49,591 bases of DNA from Pseudanabaena sp. SR411 (GCF_002251945.1 NZ_NDHW01000101.1:1-49591); one strand, 5' to 3'; shown: positions 17,048-25,318, numbered from the stretch's first letter. Made by a program: numbers and translations. The notes: generated by a model not told the origin, from the letters alone.

Positions 17048-17350
17048 TACTTGAGGAATTGCACACCAGATCGATCGCGTTAACTGAAAGCCCAGTTTTA
17101 CCGATAGGCGATCGCCACTGCTCAGATGCTGCCGAGTTTTTTGTAAGCTCTCCTGAGTTGCACAATATATTCTGGCTACTGCATATCTACGGTTAGGGAG
17201 CATTACTCGTAAAAGTATCATCGTGCCACTTGACCATGCGATCATCCGAAATTTGGTATCTTTCTTTGGGGCAATCCATTGAAACCTTTTACCACTAGCT
17301 TTCAAATATGCACCAAAATCGTTTAATACCGCAGGTATATTCGTCAGCAT
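17045..17350 (-). CDS. Small protein of unknown function
   Basis: A 101-aa frame from the ATG at 17348-17350 (a GTG at 17359 would add three residues). I do not recognise the family. It is basic, without a signal peptide or clear membrane helix; a hydrophobic strand-like stretch occurs near 40-55 (MIAWSSGTMILLRVM), and the rest mixes Arg/Lys with aromatic residues. HIP1 sites fall inside it, as in the real genes nearby, and a terminator hairpin follows the stop codon. Both support a real gene, but no motif confirms it. It is divergent from the acyltransferase gene, with a degenerate palindrome between them. Confidence 0.55.
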   Translation of the reverse strand: MLTNIPAVLNDFGAYLKASGKRFQWIAPKKDTKFRMIAWSSGTMILLRVMLPNRRYAVARIYCATQESLQKTRQHLSSGDRLSVKLGFQLTRSIWCAIPQV

Positions 17351-17401
17351 AGTGTTCACTGATTAAATTTGTTGCTAAAAGTACTTTAGCTGAAATTATA
17401 C

Positions 17402-17444
17402 CCAAAAGAGAGTGGCGGCGAGAAACACCGCCACTCTCTTTTGG
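17402..17444. repeat. Palindromic repeat with degenerate cap, copy 7
   Basis: Perfect 17-bp arms (17402-17418 and 17428-17444) with a 9-nt loop in place of the usual GCG-3 nt-CGC cap. Stem CCAAAAGAGAGTGGCGG. It is in the shared upstream region of two divergent genes. Confidence 0.85.
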
Positions 17445-17548
17445 ATTTTATGGCTTAACTAAAATTTATTTGGTTTGTAAAAAAGCTAAAATCGCGAACA
17501 TACGCTTTGCGTGTTTTAATTCGTATTGCTATACACACAAAGGAAATC

Positions 17549-18934
17549 ATGGCAGTAGATCTGACTCGCGTCCAACCACCTCTCAAAGTTTATCCGCCCA
17601 AAGCCAATCAATTCATATTGAAAATCATACGGCTGTTAACGCCTTTTTGGTTGCGGTGGCAATGTGGCATCAAGCAGATTGAAACCCGTTATATCGATCG
17701 CCTTGTTGAAGCCACCAAAAAGTTTCAGGATGGCAAATCTCGATATATGCTTGCTTTTCGGCATCCCACCACAGATGATCCCTTTGCGATGTTGTATCTG
17801 CTAGCCTACGCAGTGCCAGAACAAGCGCGAGAAATGGGGATCAAATTAACGACATTACCCCATAGTGGTTTTGTGTACGATCGCGGGATTTCTCTATGGG
17901 CTGGGGACTATATTAACTGGCTATTTCCAGCATTGGGTGGTATTTCCATCTTTCGCGGCAAGCTCGATCGCCCAGCTTTAAATCTGATGCGAAAACAAAT
18001 TACCAATGGCGATTCTCCGCTCTCGATGGCTCCTGAAGGCGGCACAAATGGCAAAAGTGAAACCGTTGCGGAACTAGAGCCGGGAATTGCTCAGATCGGA
18101 TTTTGGGCTGCCGAAGATTTACAAAAAGAAGGGCGCACTGAGGAAATGTTAATCATTCCTGTGGGGATTCAATACGAATATTCGACTGAGGCTTGGGGCA
18201 AAATCGATCAGACGATCACGACGATTGAAAAAGAATGTGGGCTTAGTAACCCTGCAATTACACCTAATACCAGATACCAAAGACTCTACGACTTAGGTAT
18301 TTACCTCGTGCAATGGGTCAGTGATTATTACAAAGCCTTCTACGGTAACTATGCCAAAATTGACAGCACCAACAACAATTCTGAGGATCTAGCGATCAGT
18401 TTGCAGGAGTTAGCCGAGCGCATTTTGAGTGTTGCCGAAATGAATTTTGGCATCAAGGCAAAAGGTACACCCATCGATCGCTGTCGCCGCCTTGAACAAG
18501 CAGGATGGGATCGCATTTTTCGGAATGATATTAAGGATATTGAGCAGTTATCGGAAGTGGAGCGTGGTTTTGCCGATCAGTTAGCTCTTGAAGCTAGCTA
18601 CAGCAACTGGCATATGCGAATTGCTGAAAGCATTATCGGTGTCACTAGCGACTATGTGCGTCAACATCCTAGTCCTAGCCGTTATATCGAAGTTTTGAAG
18701 TTAATGTGGAGTGTGTTGCAACGTGTCACCGAGCGGAACCAAGATTCAGTTTTTAAAGAAACTCCCAATTTCGGCGATCGCAAATTAACCATCTCGGTGG
18801 CTGAACCACTCTCAGTTTCTGAGCGACTATCCGAATATCAATCCAGTCGTAACTCTGCTAAAGAATGTACAAAAAAACTGACTGAAGAAATTCATGTTGC
18901 CATGAAGAACTTAGTCTTACCATCAGTTATGTAA
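17549..18934 (+). CDS. PlsC-like glycerolipid acyltransferase
   Basis: A 461-aa protein with a lysophosphatidic-acid acyltransferase-like domain. The catalytic H-x4-D is H72-P-T-T-D-D77 in FRHPTTDDPF; a second block is IFRGKLDRP (about 145-153) and a third APEGGTNG (about 166-173), the counterparts of the F-x-x-R and E-G-T motifs. The domain is followed by a long helical C-terminal region (about 230-460) not found in minimal PlsC. The substrate cannot be read; transfer of an acyl group to a glycerolipid at the membrane is inferred from the motifs. I chose the ATG at 17549 because AAAGGAAA lies about 6 bp upstream; an earlier ATG at 17507 lacks this. Confidence 0.82.
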   Translation: MAVDLTRVQPPLKVYPPKANQFILKIIRLLTPFWLRWQCGIKQIETRYIDRLVEATKKFQDGKSRYMLAFRHPTTDDPFAMLYLLAYAVPEQAREMGIKLTTLPHSGFVYDRGISLWAGDYINWLFPALGGISIFRGKLDRPALNLMRKQITNGDSPLSMAPEGGTNGKSETVAELEPGIAQIGFWAAEDLQKEGRTEEMLIIPVGIQYEYSTEAWGKIDQTITTIEKECGLSNPAITPNTRYQRLYDLGIYLVQWVSDYYKAFYGNYAKIDSTNNNSEDLAISLQELAERILSVAEMNFGIKAKGTPIDRCRRLEQAGWDRIFRNDIKDIEQLSEVERGFADQLALEASYSNWHMRIAESIIGVTSDYVRQHPSPSRYIEVLKLMWSVLQRVTERNQDSVFKETPNFGDRKLTISVAEPLSVSERLSEYQSSRNSAKECTKKLTEEIHVAMKNLVLPSVM

Positions 18935-18935
18935 A

Positions 18936-18962
18936 AAATCGCCCCTACGGGGCGCTTTTTTT
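18936..18962. terminator. Bidirectional terminator between the acyltransferase gene and tsaD
   Basis: GCCCC-TAC-GGGGC stem (18941-18953) flanked by AAAAAA and TTTTTT, placed between two convergent stop codons. Confidence 0.85.
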
Positions 18963-19986
18963 ATGCGTATAAGCTTTGGCAATCTTCAAGATTTAGGCGC
19001 GATCGCGTGGCAATATTCATCGATGAAGTTTCGCCGCGAGCCAGATGAATCGCTCCTGCACAGCCAATCATTGCTGCGTTATCCGTGCATAGACTCAAAG
19101 GCGGAAAAATAGCGCGAATGTCATGCTCTGCGGCACTCGTTACCAGCCGCGATCGCAAAGCACTATTCGCGGCAACACCGCCAACCGCCACGATTGTCGA
19201 TAAATTATGCTCGATCGCGCATTTTATCGTCCTTGTAGCTAGAGCCGCAGCAACAGTTTCTTGAAAACTGGCGGCAATATCTGCGATCGGCAACTCTTCG
19301 CCATTGGGACTTAGCTTTTGGGTTAAGCGCAATACCGCAGTCTTTAAACCGCTAAAACTGGAATCATAGGGAAAATCTGGGATTCTACCCTGTGGCAATT
19401 TGTAGGCTTTAGGATTTCCCGCGATCGCAATTTTGTCAATTGCTGGTCCCCCTGGATAACCCAAACCTAACAACCGCGCTACCTTATCAAAAGCCTCACC
19501 CGCCGCATCATCGCGAGTTTTACCCATCACCTGATAGTCGGTGTAGTCCTTCACTAAAATAATGCTGCTATGTCCACCAGAGACTAGTAAACACAAGAAA
19601 GGTGGCTCTAAAGTTGGATCAGCTAACAAAGCCGAACAAATATGCCCCTCAAGGTGATGTACGGCGATTAGAGGCTTTTTATGCAACATTGTCAAGGTTT
19701 TCGCCGCAGTCACACCGATCATCAGCGAACCAATTAATCCGGGGGCAGTAGTCACCGCAATCCCATCAATATCTGCCCATGTTTTGCCCGATTCCCGATA
19801 GGCTTGAGCAATCGCAGGATTAATCGTCTCCACATGCTGACGGGCTGCAATTTCAGGCACAACGCCACCATAGAGTGCATGGGTCTGAATTTGCGATGAA
19901 ACTACGCTACTGAGGATGTGGCGATCGCATACCACCGCCGCCGCAGTTTCATCACAGCTAGATTCGATCGCAAGAATAGTTGGCAT
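18961..19986 (-). CDS. tsaD: tRNA N6-adenosine threonylcarbamoyltransferase TsaD
   Basis: A 341-aa ASKHA-fold enzyme. With TsaB and TsaE it transfers the threonylcarbamoyl group to A37 of ANN-decoding tRNAs (t6A). Visible: the N-terminal ATP-binding [16 protein letters not shown], the iron/metal motif H-H-L-E-G-H (around 110-115), the LLVSGGHSS loop, [14 protein letters not shown], and the C-terminal [12 protein letters not shown]. Length and start (ATG 19984-19986) are standard. It is divergent from psaF, separated by a palindrome and the psaF upstream region. In Synechocystis the homologue (gcp) is also next to psaF-psaJ, as I recall, so the arrangement is probably old. Confidence 0.95.
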   Translation of the reverse strand: MPTILAIESSCDETAAAVVCDRHILSSVVSSQIQTHALYGGVVPEIAARQHVETINPAIAQAYRESGKTWADIDGIAVTTAPGLIGSLMIGVTAAKTLTMLHKKPLIAVHHLEGHICSALLADPTLEPPFLCLLVSGGHSSIILVKDYTDYQVMGKTRDDAAGEAFDKVARLLGLGYPGGPAIDKIAIAGNPKAYKLPQGRIPDFPYDSSFSGLKTAVLRLTQKLSPNGEELPIADIAASFQETVAAALATRTIKCAIEHNLSTIVAVGGVAANSALRSRLVTSAAEHDIRAIFPPLSLCTDNAAMIGCAGAIHLARGETSSMNIATRSRLNLEDCQSLYA

Positions 19987-19997
19987 TTCTAAACAAG

Positions 19998-20044
19998 ATT
20001 AAGATGATCTAACTGCCGCTTTGCGGCAGTTAGATCATCTTAAT
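19998..20044. repeat. Long perfect hairpin upstream of tsaD
   Basis: 22-bp arms (19998-20019 and 20023-20044), loop TTT, stem ATTAAGATGATCTAACTGCC. It starts 11 bp before the tsaD start codon, so it lies in the tsaD leader and could affect its expression. The cap is CTGCCGC-TTT-GCGGCAG, related to but distinct from the main family. Confidence 0.85.
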
Positions 20045-20179
20045 TGATAACTTACTTTACAGGATGTGAAGATTGCTTTACCAAGGCGCGATCGCTGATA
20101 TAGGATCTGAGGCTAAGTTCTCAAACGAAAATCTCGTTATTTTTGCCTATCTTAAACCAAGGTAAATTAAGGTTAGTCC

Positions 20180-20755
20180 ATGAAAAGACTTTTTGCTCTC
20201 ATTCTAGTTATTAGCTTGTGGTTTGGCGTAAGCCTTGCTGCAACCCCTGCTGCATACGCAGAATTCTCATTTAATGCCTTGACCCCTTGTGCAACCTCTT
20301 CTGCTTTTCAAGATCGTCTGACATCAGAAGTTGATGGTTACACCGCTCGTCTAGCTAACTTCAAAGCTGGCAGTGGTCCTGCGGAATACCTCAAAGGTAA
20401 AATCGCTCAAACCGAAGCTCGCTTTGCAAAATATGCACAGGCTGGCTTACTTTGCGGTGAAGAGGGTTTACCTCACTTGATCAGTGATGGTCGTTGGAGT
20501 CGAGCTGGCGAATTCACCATTCCTGCCTTGATGTTCCTATACATCGCTGGTTGGATTGGCTGGGTAGGTCGTGCTTACCTCATTGCGATCCGTAAGGACA
20601 CAGCAACCGCAGCTCAAAAGGAAATCCTCATCGATCTTCCTCTAGCTGTTAAGTACATGCTAACTGGCTTTGCATGGCCCCTTGCTGCTCTCAAAGAGTT
20701 TGGTACTGGCGAACTAGTAGCTCCTGAAAACGAAGTTACTGTCTCACCTCGTTAG
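20180..20755 (+). CDS. psaF: Photosystem I subunit III (PsaF)
   Basis: A 191-aa precursor. A signal peptide (1-27, ending A-A-Y-A) directs the N-terminal part to the thylakoid lumen; the mature protein of about 164 aa begins [10 protein letters not shown]. Conserved parts are [11 protein letters not shown] near the start, [16 protein letters not shown], then the membrane helix [19 protein letters not shown] and the stromal C-terminal helix. PsaF is a one-helix subunit next to PsaJ at the edge of photosystem I; in cyanobacteria it is not essential for donor binding. The start ATG follows TTAAGG by several bases. It is upstream of psaJ in one transcription unit, with a long hairpin between them. 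Confidence 0.97.
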   Translation: MKRLFALILVISLWFGVSLAATPAAYAEFSFNALTPCATSSAFQDRLTSEVDGYTARLANFKAGSGPAEYLKGKIAQTEARFAKYAQAGLLCGEEGLPHLISDGRWSRAGEFTIPALMFLYIAGWIGWVGRAYLIAIRKDTATAAQKEILIDLPLAVKYMLTGFAWPLAALKEFGTGELVAPENEVTVSPR

Positions 20756-20763
20756 ATATGCAA

Positions 20764-20806
20764 GTAATTTTTAAAAGCTTTGCAAAACAAAGCTTTTAAA
20801 AATTAC
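20764..20806 (+). promoter_or_regulatory. Intercistronic hairpin between psaF and psaJ
   Basis: Perfect 19-bp arms (20764-20782 and 20788-20806) with loop CAAAA, and no T-run after it. It begins 8 bp after the psaF stop. Such a hairpin can stabilise the psaF message or reduce read-through into psaJ. Confidence 0.7.
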
Positions 20807-20850
20807 CCTCAGCATATTTCCACTTAGAGAATTTATCAAAACTATTTAAA

Positions 20851-20865
20851 AGGAGAACTCCATTG
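20851..20865 (+). promoter_or_regulatory. Strong ribosome binding site that fixes the psaJ TTG start
   Basis: AGGAG at 20851-20855 (within AAAAGGAGAA) is followed after 7 nt by TTG at 20863-20865. No ATG or GTG is available at this distance, and translation from the TTG gives a complete PsaJ. Confidence 0.85.
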
Positions 20866-20979
20866 AAAGGTTTCTTATCATCTGCTCCTGTTTTAGCTGC
20901 TGTATGGATGACCATTACGGCTGGTGTATTGATTGAAGCTAACCGCTTATTCCCAGACACCCTGACATTTCCTTTCTAA
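20863..20979 (+). CDS. psaJ: Photosystem I subunit IX (PsaJ), TTG start
   Basis: A 38-aa one-helix membrane protein of photosystem I, partner of PsaF. The frame starts at TTG (20863-20865) with an excellent ribosome binding site and ends at TAA 20977-20979. The product begins [10 protein letters not shown] and includes the conserved [16 protein letters not shown] stretch: the single helix followed by the I-E-x-N-R-x-x-P-D signature typical of PsaJ. Length fits the family (about 38-44 aa). The first internal ATG (codon 16) is in mid-helix and cannot be the start. It follows psaF by 107 bp and is followed by two terminator hairpins. Confidence 0.93.
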   Translation: MKGFLSSAPVLAAVWMTITAGVLIEANRLFPDTLTFPF

Positions 20980-20989
20980 ATTTTGAAAA

Positions 20990-21024
20990 GAGTTAAATTA
21001 AGAGCTTTGCTCTTAATTTAACTC
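20990..21024 (+). terminator. Hairpin after psaJ
   Basis: Perfect 15-bp arms GAGTTAAATTAAGAG (20990-21004) and 21010-21024, loop CTTTG. It starts 11 bp after the psaJ stop and probably ends or stabilises the psaFJ transcript. Confidence 0.7.
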
Positions 21025-21029
21025 TCCAC

Positions 21030-21074
21030 AATAAAAAAGAGATAGCACGCAATGCGTGCTATCTCTTTTTTATT
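21030..21074. terminator. Bidirectional terminator between psaJ and the SpoIID-domain gene
   Basis: Perfect 21-bp arms (21030-21050 and 21054-21074), loop AAT, with A-run and T-run built into the stem. The stop codon of the minus-strand SpoIID-domain gene (21070-21072) lies inside the right arm. Confidence 0.85.
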
Positions 21075-22671
21075 GGTAATGTTCAGGACGTAGCTTTTCT
21101 AGCTGGACGTTTGTGTAATAGAAACTGAGAATGCGATCATAAGTCCAGCCCATACGCGCCAAATTGTAAGCACCTGTTTGACTCATGCCCACACCATGCC
21201 CCAAGCCGCCACCAGTAAAAGCATATCCAGTTAATACCTTATCTTGATAAATTGGCTCTAGCTTAAAAAACGTGCTGTCAGGTGGATCAAAAGCATCAAT
21301 GATTTCATCTTTTTTGACAATGATTTTGCCAGTATCAGTGGTTACTTCCATCTCTAACACTCGTCCTGAAGCGGCTCTTTTGGTGACTTGTAATTGCTTA
21401 ATCGCATTAAAGTTCGTCGTATTATCTCCAGAGAAGCGTAAAAACTTTTTCAAAGATGTTTGCAATTCTTCTAACGTGCCAACTCTCCGCCAACGCAGAT
21501 TTTTCCACCCCACCTCATTAAATCCTTCTTGCCGCTCTAAAAATGCTTTCAAATTCTTATCGTCACTAATATTCGCCGATCGCATATTTTCTGGACGCTT
21601 AGCAAGATCTAGTACTGATTGTAAATAGGGGCGGGGTGTGCCATCCCAAATATCGTTGTAGTTGGCGGTAATGCCCCCTGTGGTTGAGGAATACAAAGCA
21701 TCGATCGCGCGATTGTTATAGGTCAGCACTAAGCCTCTAGTGTCAGATATCGCCCGATCAGCTACTTCCGTTGTATCTTCTAAACCTCGATAGACTTGGC
21801 ATTGCGTATCGGCACAGAGTTCATAGTTATCGACTTTAAAACGGTGCAAACTTGCCAAAACATAGGTACGGGCTAAAACTGCTTGCGCTTGGACTGCGGC
21901 ATAGGGCGCGTTGTAGCCAATTTCATGGGGAACCACACCGCGCACATAGGTTTCTAAGGGAACGTTATTAACTAGCGTAAAATTTTGATGGGCATTGGGT
22001 TGTAATCTGAGTGTACCTGCATAGGGACGATTGTTGATTTCAGCTTTATTCTCGCGTTGATAGCTAACTTCCACAATTCCTGTACTACTACTAACATCAA
22101 GGCGATCGCGATTATATCGAAAATCTCCGATGGTAAAGGAGGCGATCGCTTTTTGAGGCAATACACGGCGATCGAGTTGCACAGTTAAATTACCTTGCGA
22201 TCGTAGGGTATAAAACATCAAATAGCGTAATAACATTGAGTCATAGACATCACGCTTTGCCCAGACTTGCCAACGTCTTGGTTGAGCCATTTCTGTTTGA
22301 ACGCCCTTCTCTCCCCAATGGAAGGCACTCGCCGCCGCATTCTCAAAGCTGCGATGATTACTCAGAACGATCTTCTCTTCAAGAATTGGTTGCGATAATG
22401 GCTGTGATGCGACTTCGATTACTACGCGATCGCTTGTTATAGTTTGGGTACTTGTACCATCAGCCGAGGGGAAAGAAAGTGTCAGTTGTCCACCTGATGT
22501 TGCCTTGAGGGTCAGTCTATCTTGCGGTCTTTCGCCAAAACGTTGCACAATACCAATTTTTAAGATGGGGTTAGAGTCAGATTGAGCTTGAACAAATTCA
22601 CCTGCTGTGAGCGTAAATGAACAAATAGTCACTATTACGGTTTGGCGAATGATACCGAAAGTCTTTAGCAT
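21070..22671 (-). CDS. SpoIID/LytB-domain protein, cell-wall hydrolase-related
   Basis: A 533-aa exported protein. Residues 1-29 form a signal peptide ending near V-Q-A-Q. The N-terminal part (about 35-200) has beta-rich segments of no family I recognise. The SpoIID/LytB domain runs from about 225 to 520: NVPLETYVRGVVPHEIGY, AVQAQAVLARTYVLAS, STTGGITANYNDIWDG, and the terminal GGLGHGVGMSQTGAYNLA. In Bacillus SpoIID is a lytic transglycosylase acting on denuded glycan during sporulation. Cyanobacteria do not sporulate, so a role in peptidoglycan remodelling or septum processing is inferred. The ATG at 22669-22671 directly starts the signal peptide. It is transcribed alone. Confidence 0.88.
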   Translation of the reverse strand: MLKTFGIIRQTVIVTICSFTLTAGEFVQAQSDSNPILKIGIVQRFGERPQDRLTLKATSGGQLTLSFPSADGTSTQTITSDRVVIEVASQPLSQPILEEKIVLSNHRSFENAAASAFHWGEKGVQTEMAQPRRWQVWAKRDVYDSMLLRYLMFYTLRSQGNLTVQLDRRVLPQKAIASFTIGDFRYNRDRLDVSSSTGIVEVSYQRENKAEINNRPYAGTLRLQPNAHQNFTLVNNVPLETYVRGVVPHEIGYNAPYAAVQAQAVLARTYVLASLHRFKVDNYELCADTQCQVYRGLEDTTEVADRAISDTRGLVLTYNNRAIDALYSSTTGGITANYNDIWDGTPRPYLQSVLDLAKRPENMRSANISDDKNLKAFLERQEGFNEVGWKNLRWRRVGTLEELQTSLKKFLRFSGDNTTNFNAIKQLQVTKRAASGRVLEMEVTTDTGKIIVKKDEIIDAFDPPDSTFFKLEPIYQDKVLTGYAFTGGGLGHGVGMSQTGAYNLARMGWTYDRILSFYYTNVQLEKLRPEHYQ

Positions 22672-22739
22672 GTCAAGCCCAATATTTTCTAAAACTTAGA
22701 CATTTTACACCCACTCTAGAGAGATAGCTAGGACAAATC

Positions 22740-22794
22740 AAAAACCAAAAGATAAGTGGCGGCGCTTCGCGCCGCCACTTATCTTTTGGTTTTT
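22740..22794. repeat. Palindromic GGCGGCGC-cap repeat, copy 8
   Basis: Perfect 26-bp arms (22740-22765 and 22769-22794), loop TTC. The left flank TAGGACAAATC matches the right flank of the 14223 and 24080 elements inverted. The right flank AGCAAAACTTACATTGCTAT is the inverse of the left end at 14407. It appears to combine ends of two element types. Confidence 0.9.
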
Positions 22795-22813
22795 ATTAGC
22801 AAAACTTACATTG

Positions 22814-24013
22814 CTATAGGAAATCGAATAGGCGATGGGCAAGTTCTAATTTTGAGCAGAGGGGAGTAGTTTGCTCATGCCCCTCTTTGTGGATAAATAT
22901 GGCTTGATTAGTATCAGTACCAAACCCTGTTAGGGAAGTATTGACAGCATTCGCCACGATCGCATCCAGTCCTTTTCGCGCTAACTTCTCTTGTGCTGCT
23001 GCCAAAACCTCTGCCTCAGTTCCAGTTTGAGCCGCAAAGCCTACCAGAATTTGCTCAGGACGTTTACGAGTGGTGAGATCGGCAATAATATCAGGAATAT
23101 ATTCGAGTTCTAAATTCAAGGGGATTTCCGATTTTGGTAACTTGCGATCGCTTTGCATTTTAGATCGCACATCACCAACAGCCGCCGCCGCGATCGTGAT
23201 ATCGGCGTTAGGAAATTCTTCGAGCATGGCTTGGTGCATTTCTGCGGAAGTACGGACTGCTCTCACCGATAGCGAAACCTCTCCCAGAGGAATAGAAGAA
23301 CTAGAGGTGGTTATAAGGGTAACTTTTGCGCCGCGATGGAGGGCTGCTTTGGCGATCGCTATCCCCTGTTTCCCTGTGGAGGGATTACCGATAAAGCGAA
23401 CAGGATCGATAAATTCTCTGGTTCCGCCTGCATTCACTAAAATCTTCTTTCCTTGGAGATCTTGTTTCCCTTGAGTAAACAGAAAAGACTCTAGATATTC
23501 CAAAATTATTTCTGGTTCTGCCATCCGTCCAGTGCCAACTGCATCACAGGCGAGGATTCCATCGGTCGGTGCGATCGCAGTATATTTTGGGAATGTCAAA
23601 ACTTTATGCCAATTCTCTTGGACAGTGGGTTGTAACCACATCATCGTATTCATCGCTGGAGCAAATAGAATTGGGCATTCAGCCGCGAGTAAGGTATTTG
23701 TGAGTAAGTTATCCGCCATTCCATAGGCAACTTTTGCTAAGGTGTTTGCGGTCATGGGTGCTAATAAAATTACGTCTGCCCATTCTGCTAACTCTATATG
23801 CAAGGGTCTACCATTACTCGGTTGCCAAAAGTCTGCATCGGTATAAGCTGGTTGTCGTGAGAGTGTCGCAAAGGTAAGTGGAGTCACAAATTCCGAGGCG
23901 GATCGCGTCAGGATTACTCGCACTTTGATTCCACGTTTGGCTAGACTCGAAACCACCTCACAAACTTTATAAGCAGCAATGCCGCCAGATATTCCAATTA
24001 GTACATGATTCAT
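22814..24013 (-). CDS. coaBC: CoaBC: phosphopantothenoylcysteine decarboxylase / phosphopantothenate-cysteine ligase
   Basis: A 399-aa bifunctional coenzyme A synthesis enzyme. The N-terminal CoaC flavoprotein (about 1-180) has IGISGGIAAYK, the active-site His in PLHIELAEWADV (near 72), the PAMNTMMW motif (about 118-125) and the redox cysteine in ILACDAVGTGRM. It decarboxylates 4'-phosphopantothenoylcysteine. The C-terminal CoaB domain (about 188-399) has ILVNAGGTREFIDPVRFIGN, STGKQG, AAVGD and DAIVANAV, and couples phosphopantothenate to cysteine using CTP. Length is normal. The ATG at 24011-24013 is standard. The downstream palindrome at 22740-22794 probably ends the transcript. Confidence 0.96.
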   Translation of the reverse strand: MNHVLIGISGGIAAYKVCEVVSSLAKRGIKVRVILTRSASEFVTPLTFATLSRQPAYTDADFWQPSNGRPLHIELAEWADVILLAPMTANTLAKVAYGMADNLLTNTLLAAECPILFAPAMNTMMWLQPTVQENWHKVLTFPKYTAIAPTDGILACDAVGTGRMAEPEIILEYLESFLFTQGKQDLQGKKILVNAGGTREFIDPVRFIGNPSTGKQGIAIAKAALHRGAKVTLITTSSSSIPLGEVSLSVRAVRTSAEMHQAMLEEFPNADITIAAAAVGDVRSKMQSDRKLPKSEIPLNLELEYIPDIIADLTTRKRPEQILVGFAAQTGTEAEVLAAAQEKLARKGLDAIVANAVNTSLTGFGTDTNQAIFIHKEGHEQTTPLCSKLELAHRLFDFL

Positions 24014-24079
24014 TGTTTCTGTTGCGATCGCGCTAAGTTGGTCGTCGCTGACATCAAGATTTCGATCTCAGCATCTCTG

Positions 24080-24187
24080 TATAGCTGTAGCCATTCTTGT
24101 TAGGACATAAAACCCAAATAGTGTGAGGCGGCGCGAAGCGCCGCCTCACACTATTTGGGTTTTGATTTGTCCTGATACAGGTGGCTA
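24080..24187. mobile_element. MITE-like element, copy B
   Basis: Begins TATAGCTGTAGCCA (24080-24093), contains a perfect 26-bp-arm palindrome (24109-24134 and 24138-24163, loop GAA), and ends CAGGTGGCTA. It matches 14251-14358 in 107 of 108 positions by my alignment (the difference is at 24143). The outer 13-bp inverted repeat of copy A is missing here, and the right end runs directly into another hairpin. Confidence 0.8.
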
Positions 24188-24209
24188 AAGCCTCGCTTAG
24201 CGAGGCTTT
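24187..24209. terminator. Terminator hairpin after the MscS gene
   Basis: AAAGCCTCGC-TTA-GCGAGGCTTT (24187-24209). It lies 7 bp beyond the end of the minus-strand MscS gene at 24216 and touches the right end of MITE-like copy B. Confidence 0.75.
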
Positions 24210-24215
24210 TGAGAT

Positions 24216-25031
24216 TTAAGACTGACGAATTTGGAAGTGTTGTTGAGGAATAGGAAATCCTGATTCACTAAAGCTTTCGCGAATGATCCGATTGGTGTCA
24301 AAGTAGACTTGCCAATAGTGAGTATTGTTGCAGAAAGGTCTTACTGCAAGCACTGGGCCCATGGGAGTGAAGTCGATAATTTCGATTACAGGAGCAGGAT
24401 TGCTAACTACATTGGGAATATTGCAGATTCGCTCTTGGAGAACTCGTACTGCTTCATTATGGTTAACAGAATGATCTAGTTGTGCTTGAAGATCCACACG
24501 ACGATAGGGATTAGTAGAAAAGTTTTGGATATTGTCAGAGAAAAGTTTGTTGTTACCAACAAATGTACGCACGTTATCAGGTGTATCGACGGTTGTTACA
24601 AATAAGCCAATTTCTACTACTGTGCCTGTAATTCCACCAGCACAGATAAAATCGCCTACTTGAAAGGGGCGCAAAACAATCAGGAACACACCTGCGGCGA
24701 AGTTAGCTAACAAGCCACTCCATGCTGCACCGATCGCAATACCAGCCGCCGCTAAAAGCGCTGCAAAGGAGGTAGTTTCAACGCCAAAGTAACCAAGAAG
24801 GGCTACAACGAGAATGATATTGAGTAATACTGAGAGGCTAGAAGTTAAATAGCTGATCAGGGTGAGATCAATGCGTTGTTTTTTAAGCGCACTAGAGGTA
24901 ATGGTGATCGAAAAATCGATTAATTTGCGCCCAATAAACCAGAGAATGATCGCGGCAATAACTTTAAATGCTGCTCCAGCCAACAGGTTTAAGTTAGTTG
25001 CAATGAAAGTTTGAATCGTTGCTGCATCCAT
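24216..25031 (-). CDS. Small-conductance mechanosensitive channel, MscS type
   Basis: A 271-aa inner-membrane channel of minimal MscS architecture: TM1 about 16-40, TM2 58-82, pore-lining TM3 88-120 (AAAGIAIGAAWSGLLANFAA), then the cytoplasmic beta domain starting RPFQVGDFI and VVEIGLFVTTV, and an alpha/beta domain with PYRRVDLQ. The Gly/Ala-rich packing in TM3 is clear. It opens on membrane tension to release solutes during hypo-osmotic shock. The ATG at 25029-25031 leaves a short periplasmic N-terminus. Two more mechanosensitive channels (mscL at 26077 and an MscS with a nucleotide-binding domain at 44076) are in the window, but not in one operon. Confidence 0.92.
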   Translation of the reverse strand: MDAATIQTFIATNLNLLAGAAFKVIAAIILWFIGRKLIDFSITITSSALKKQRIDLTLISYLTSSLSVLLNIILVVALLGYFGVETTSFAALLAAAGIAIGAAWSGLLANFAAGVFLIVLRPFQVGDFICAGGITGTVVEIGLFVTTVDTPDNVRTFVGNNKLFSDNIQNFSTNPYRRVDLQAQLDHSVNHNEAVRVLQERICNIPNVVSNPAPVIEIIDFTPMGPVLAVRPFCNNTHYWQVYFDTNRIIRESFSESGFPIPQQHFQIRQS

Positions 25032-25092
25032 CGAAGTAAAGATTTGCTCCGTTTAAAATTAATGAAGTAAGTAACGAAGGGCTTCGCCGTAA

Positions 25093-25154
25093 AATAAGGA
25101 ACCCGATTTTTGATGGCGCAGCGAAGCCGCACCATCAAAAATCGGTTCTTTATT
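25093..25154. repeat. Imperfect hairpin with GCGCAGCGAAGCCGC centre
   Basis: CGATTTTTGATGG pairs with CCATCAAAAATCG, continued outward with mismatches through GAACC/GGTTC and AATAA/TTATT. The centre is a disrupted cap. It lies upstream of the MscS gene and looks like an aged member of the family. Confidence 0.7.
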
Positions 25155-25318
25155 GAATTGCAGAACCCTAATCATAATTAAAACCCAAAGCCCCATTCTA
25201 TACCGCCCACTGGGCAGACATTATAGGGTTCTCGGTTTTTAAGGTTACTACTGACCGTCATAAATTTTGACCTATGGTGAGGTAGATTCCACAGAGTTTT
25301 TTAGTTTATTAACATTTC

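Noticed and set aside
20041-20179. HLR1-type (RpaB) site upstream of psaF
   Set aside because: CTTTACAGG and CTTTACC are present but not with the direct-repeat spacing of the consensus.
21070-22671. Sporulation system, from the SpoIID-type gene
   Set aside because: No other sporulation gene is present and the photosynthetic context is cyanobacterial; the domain also serves in general wall remodelling.
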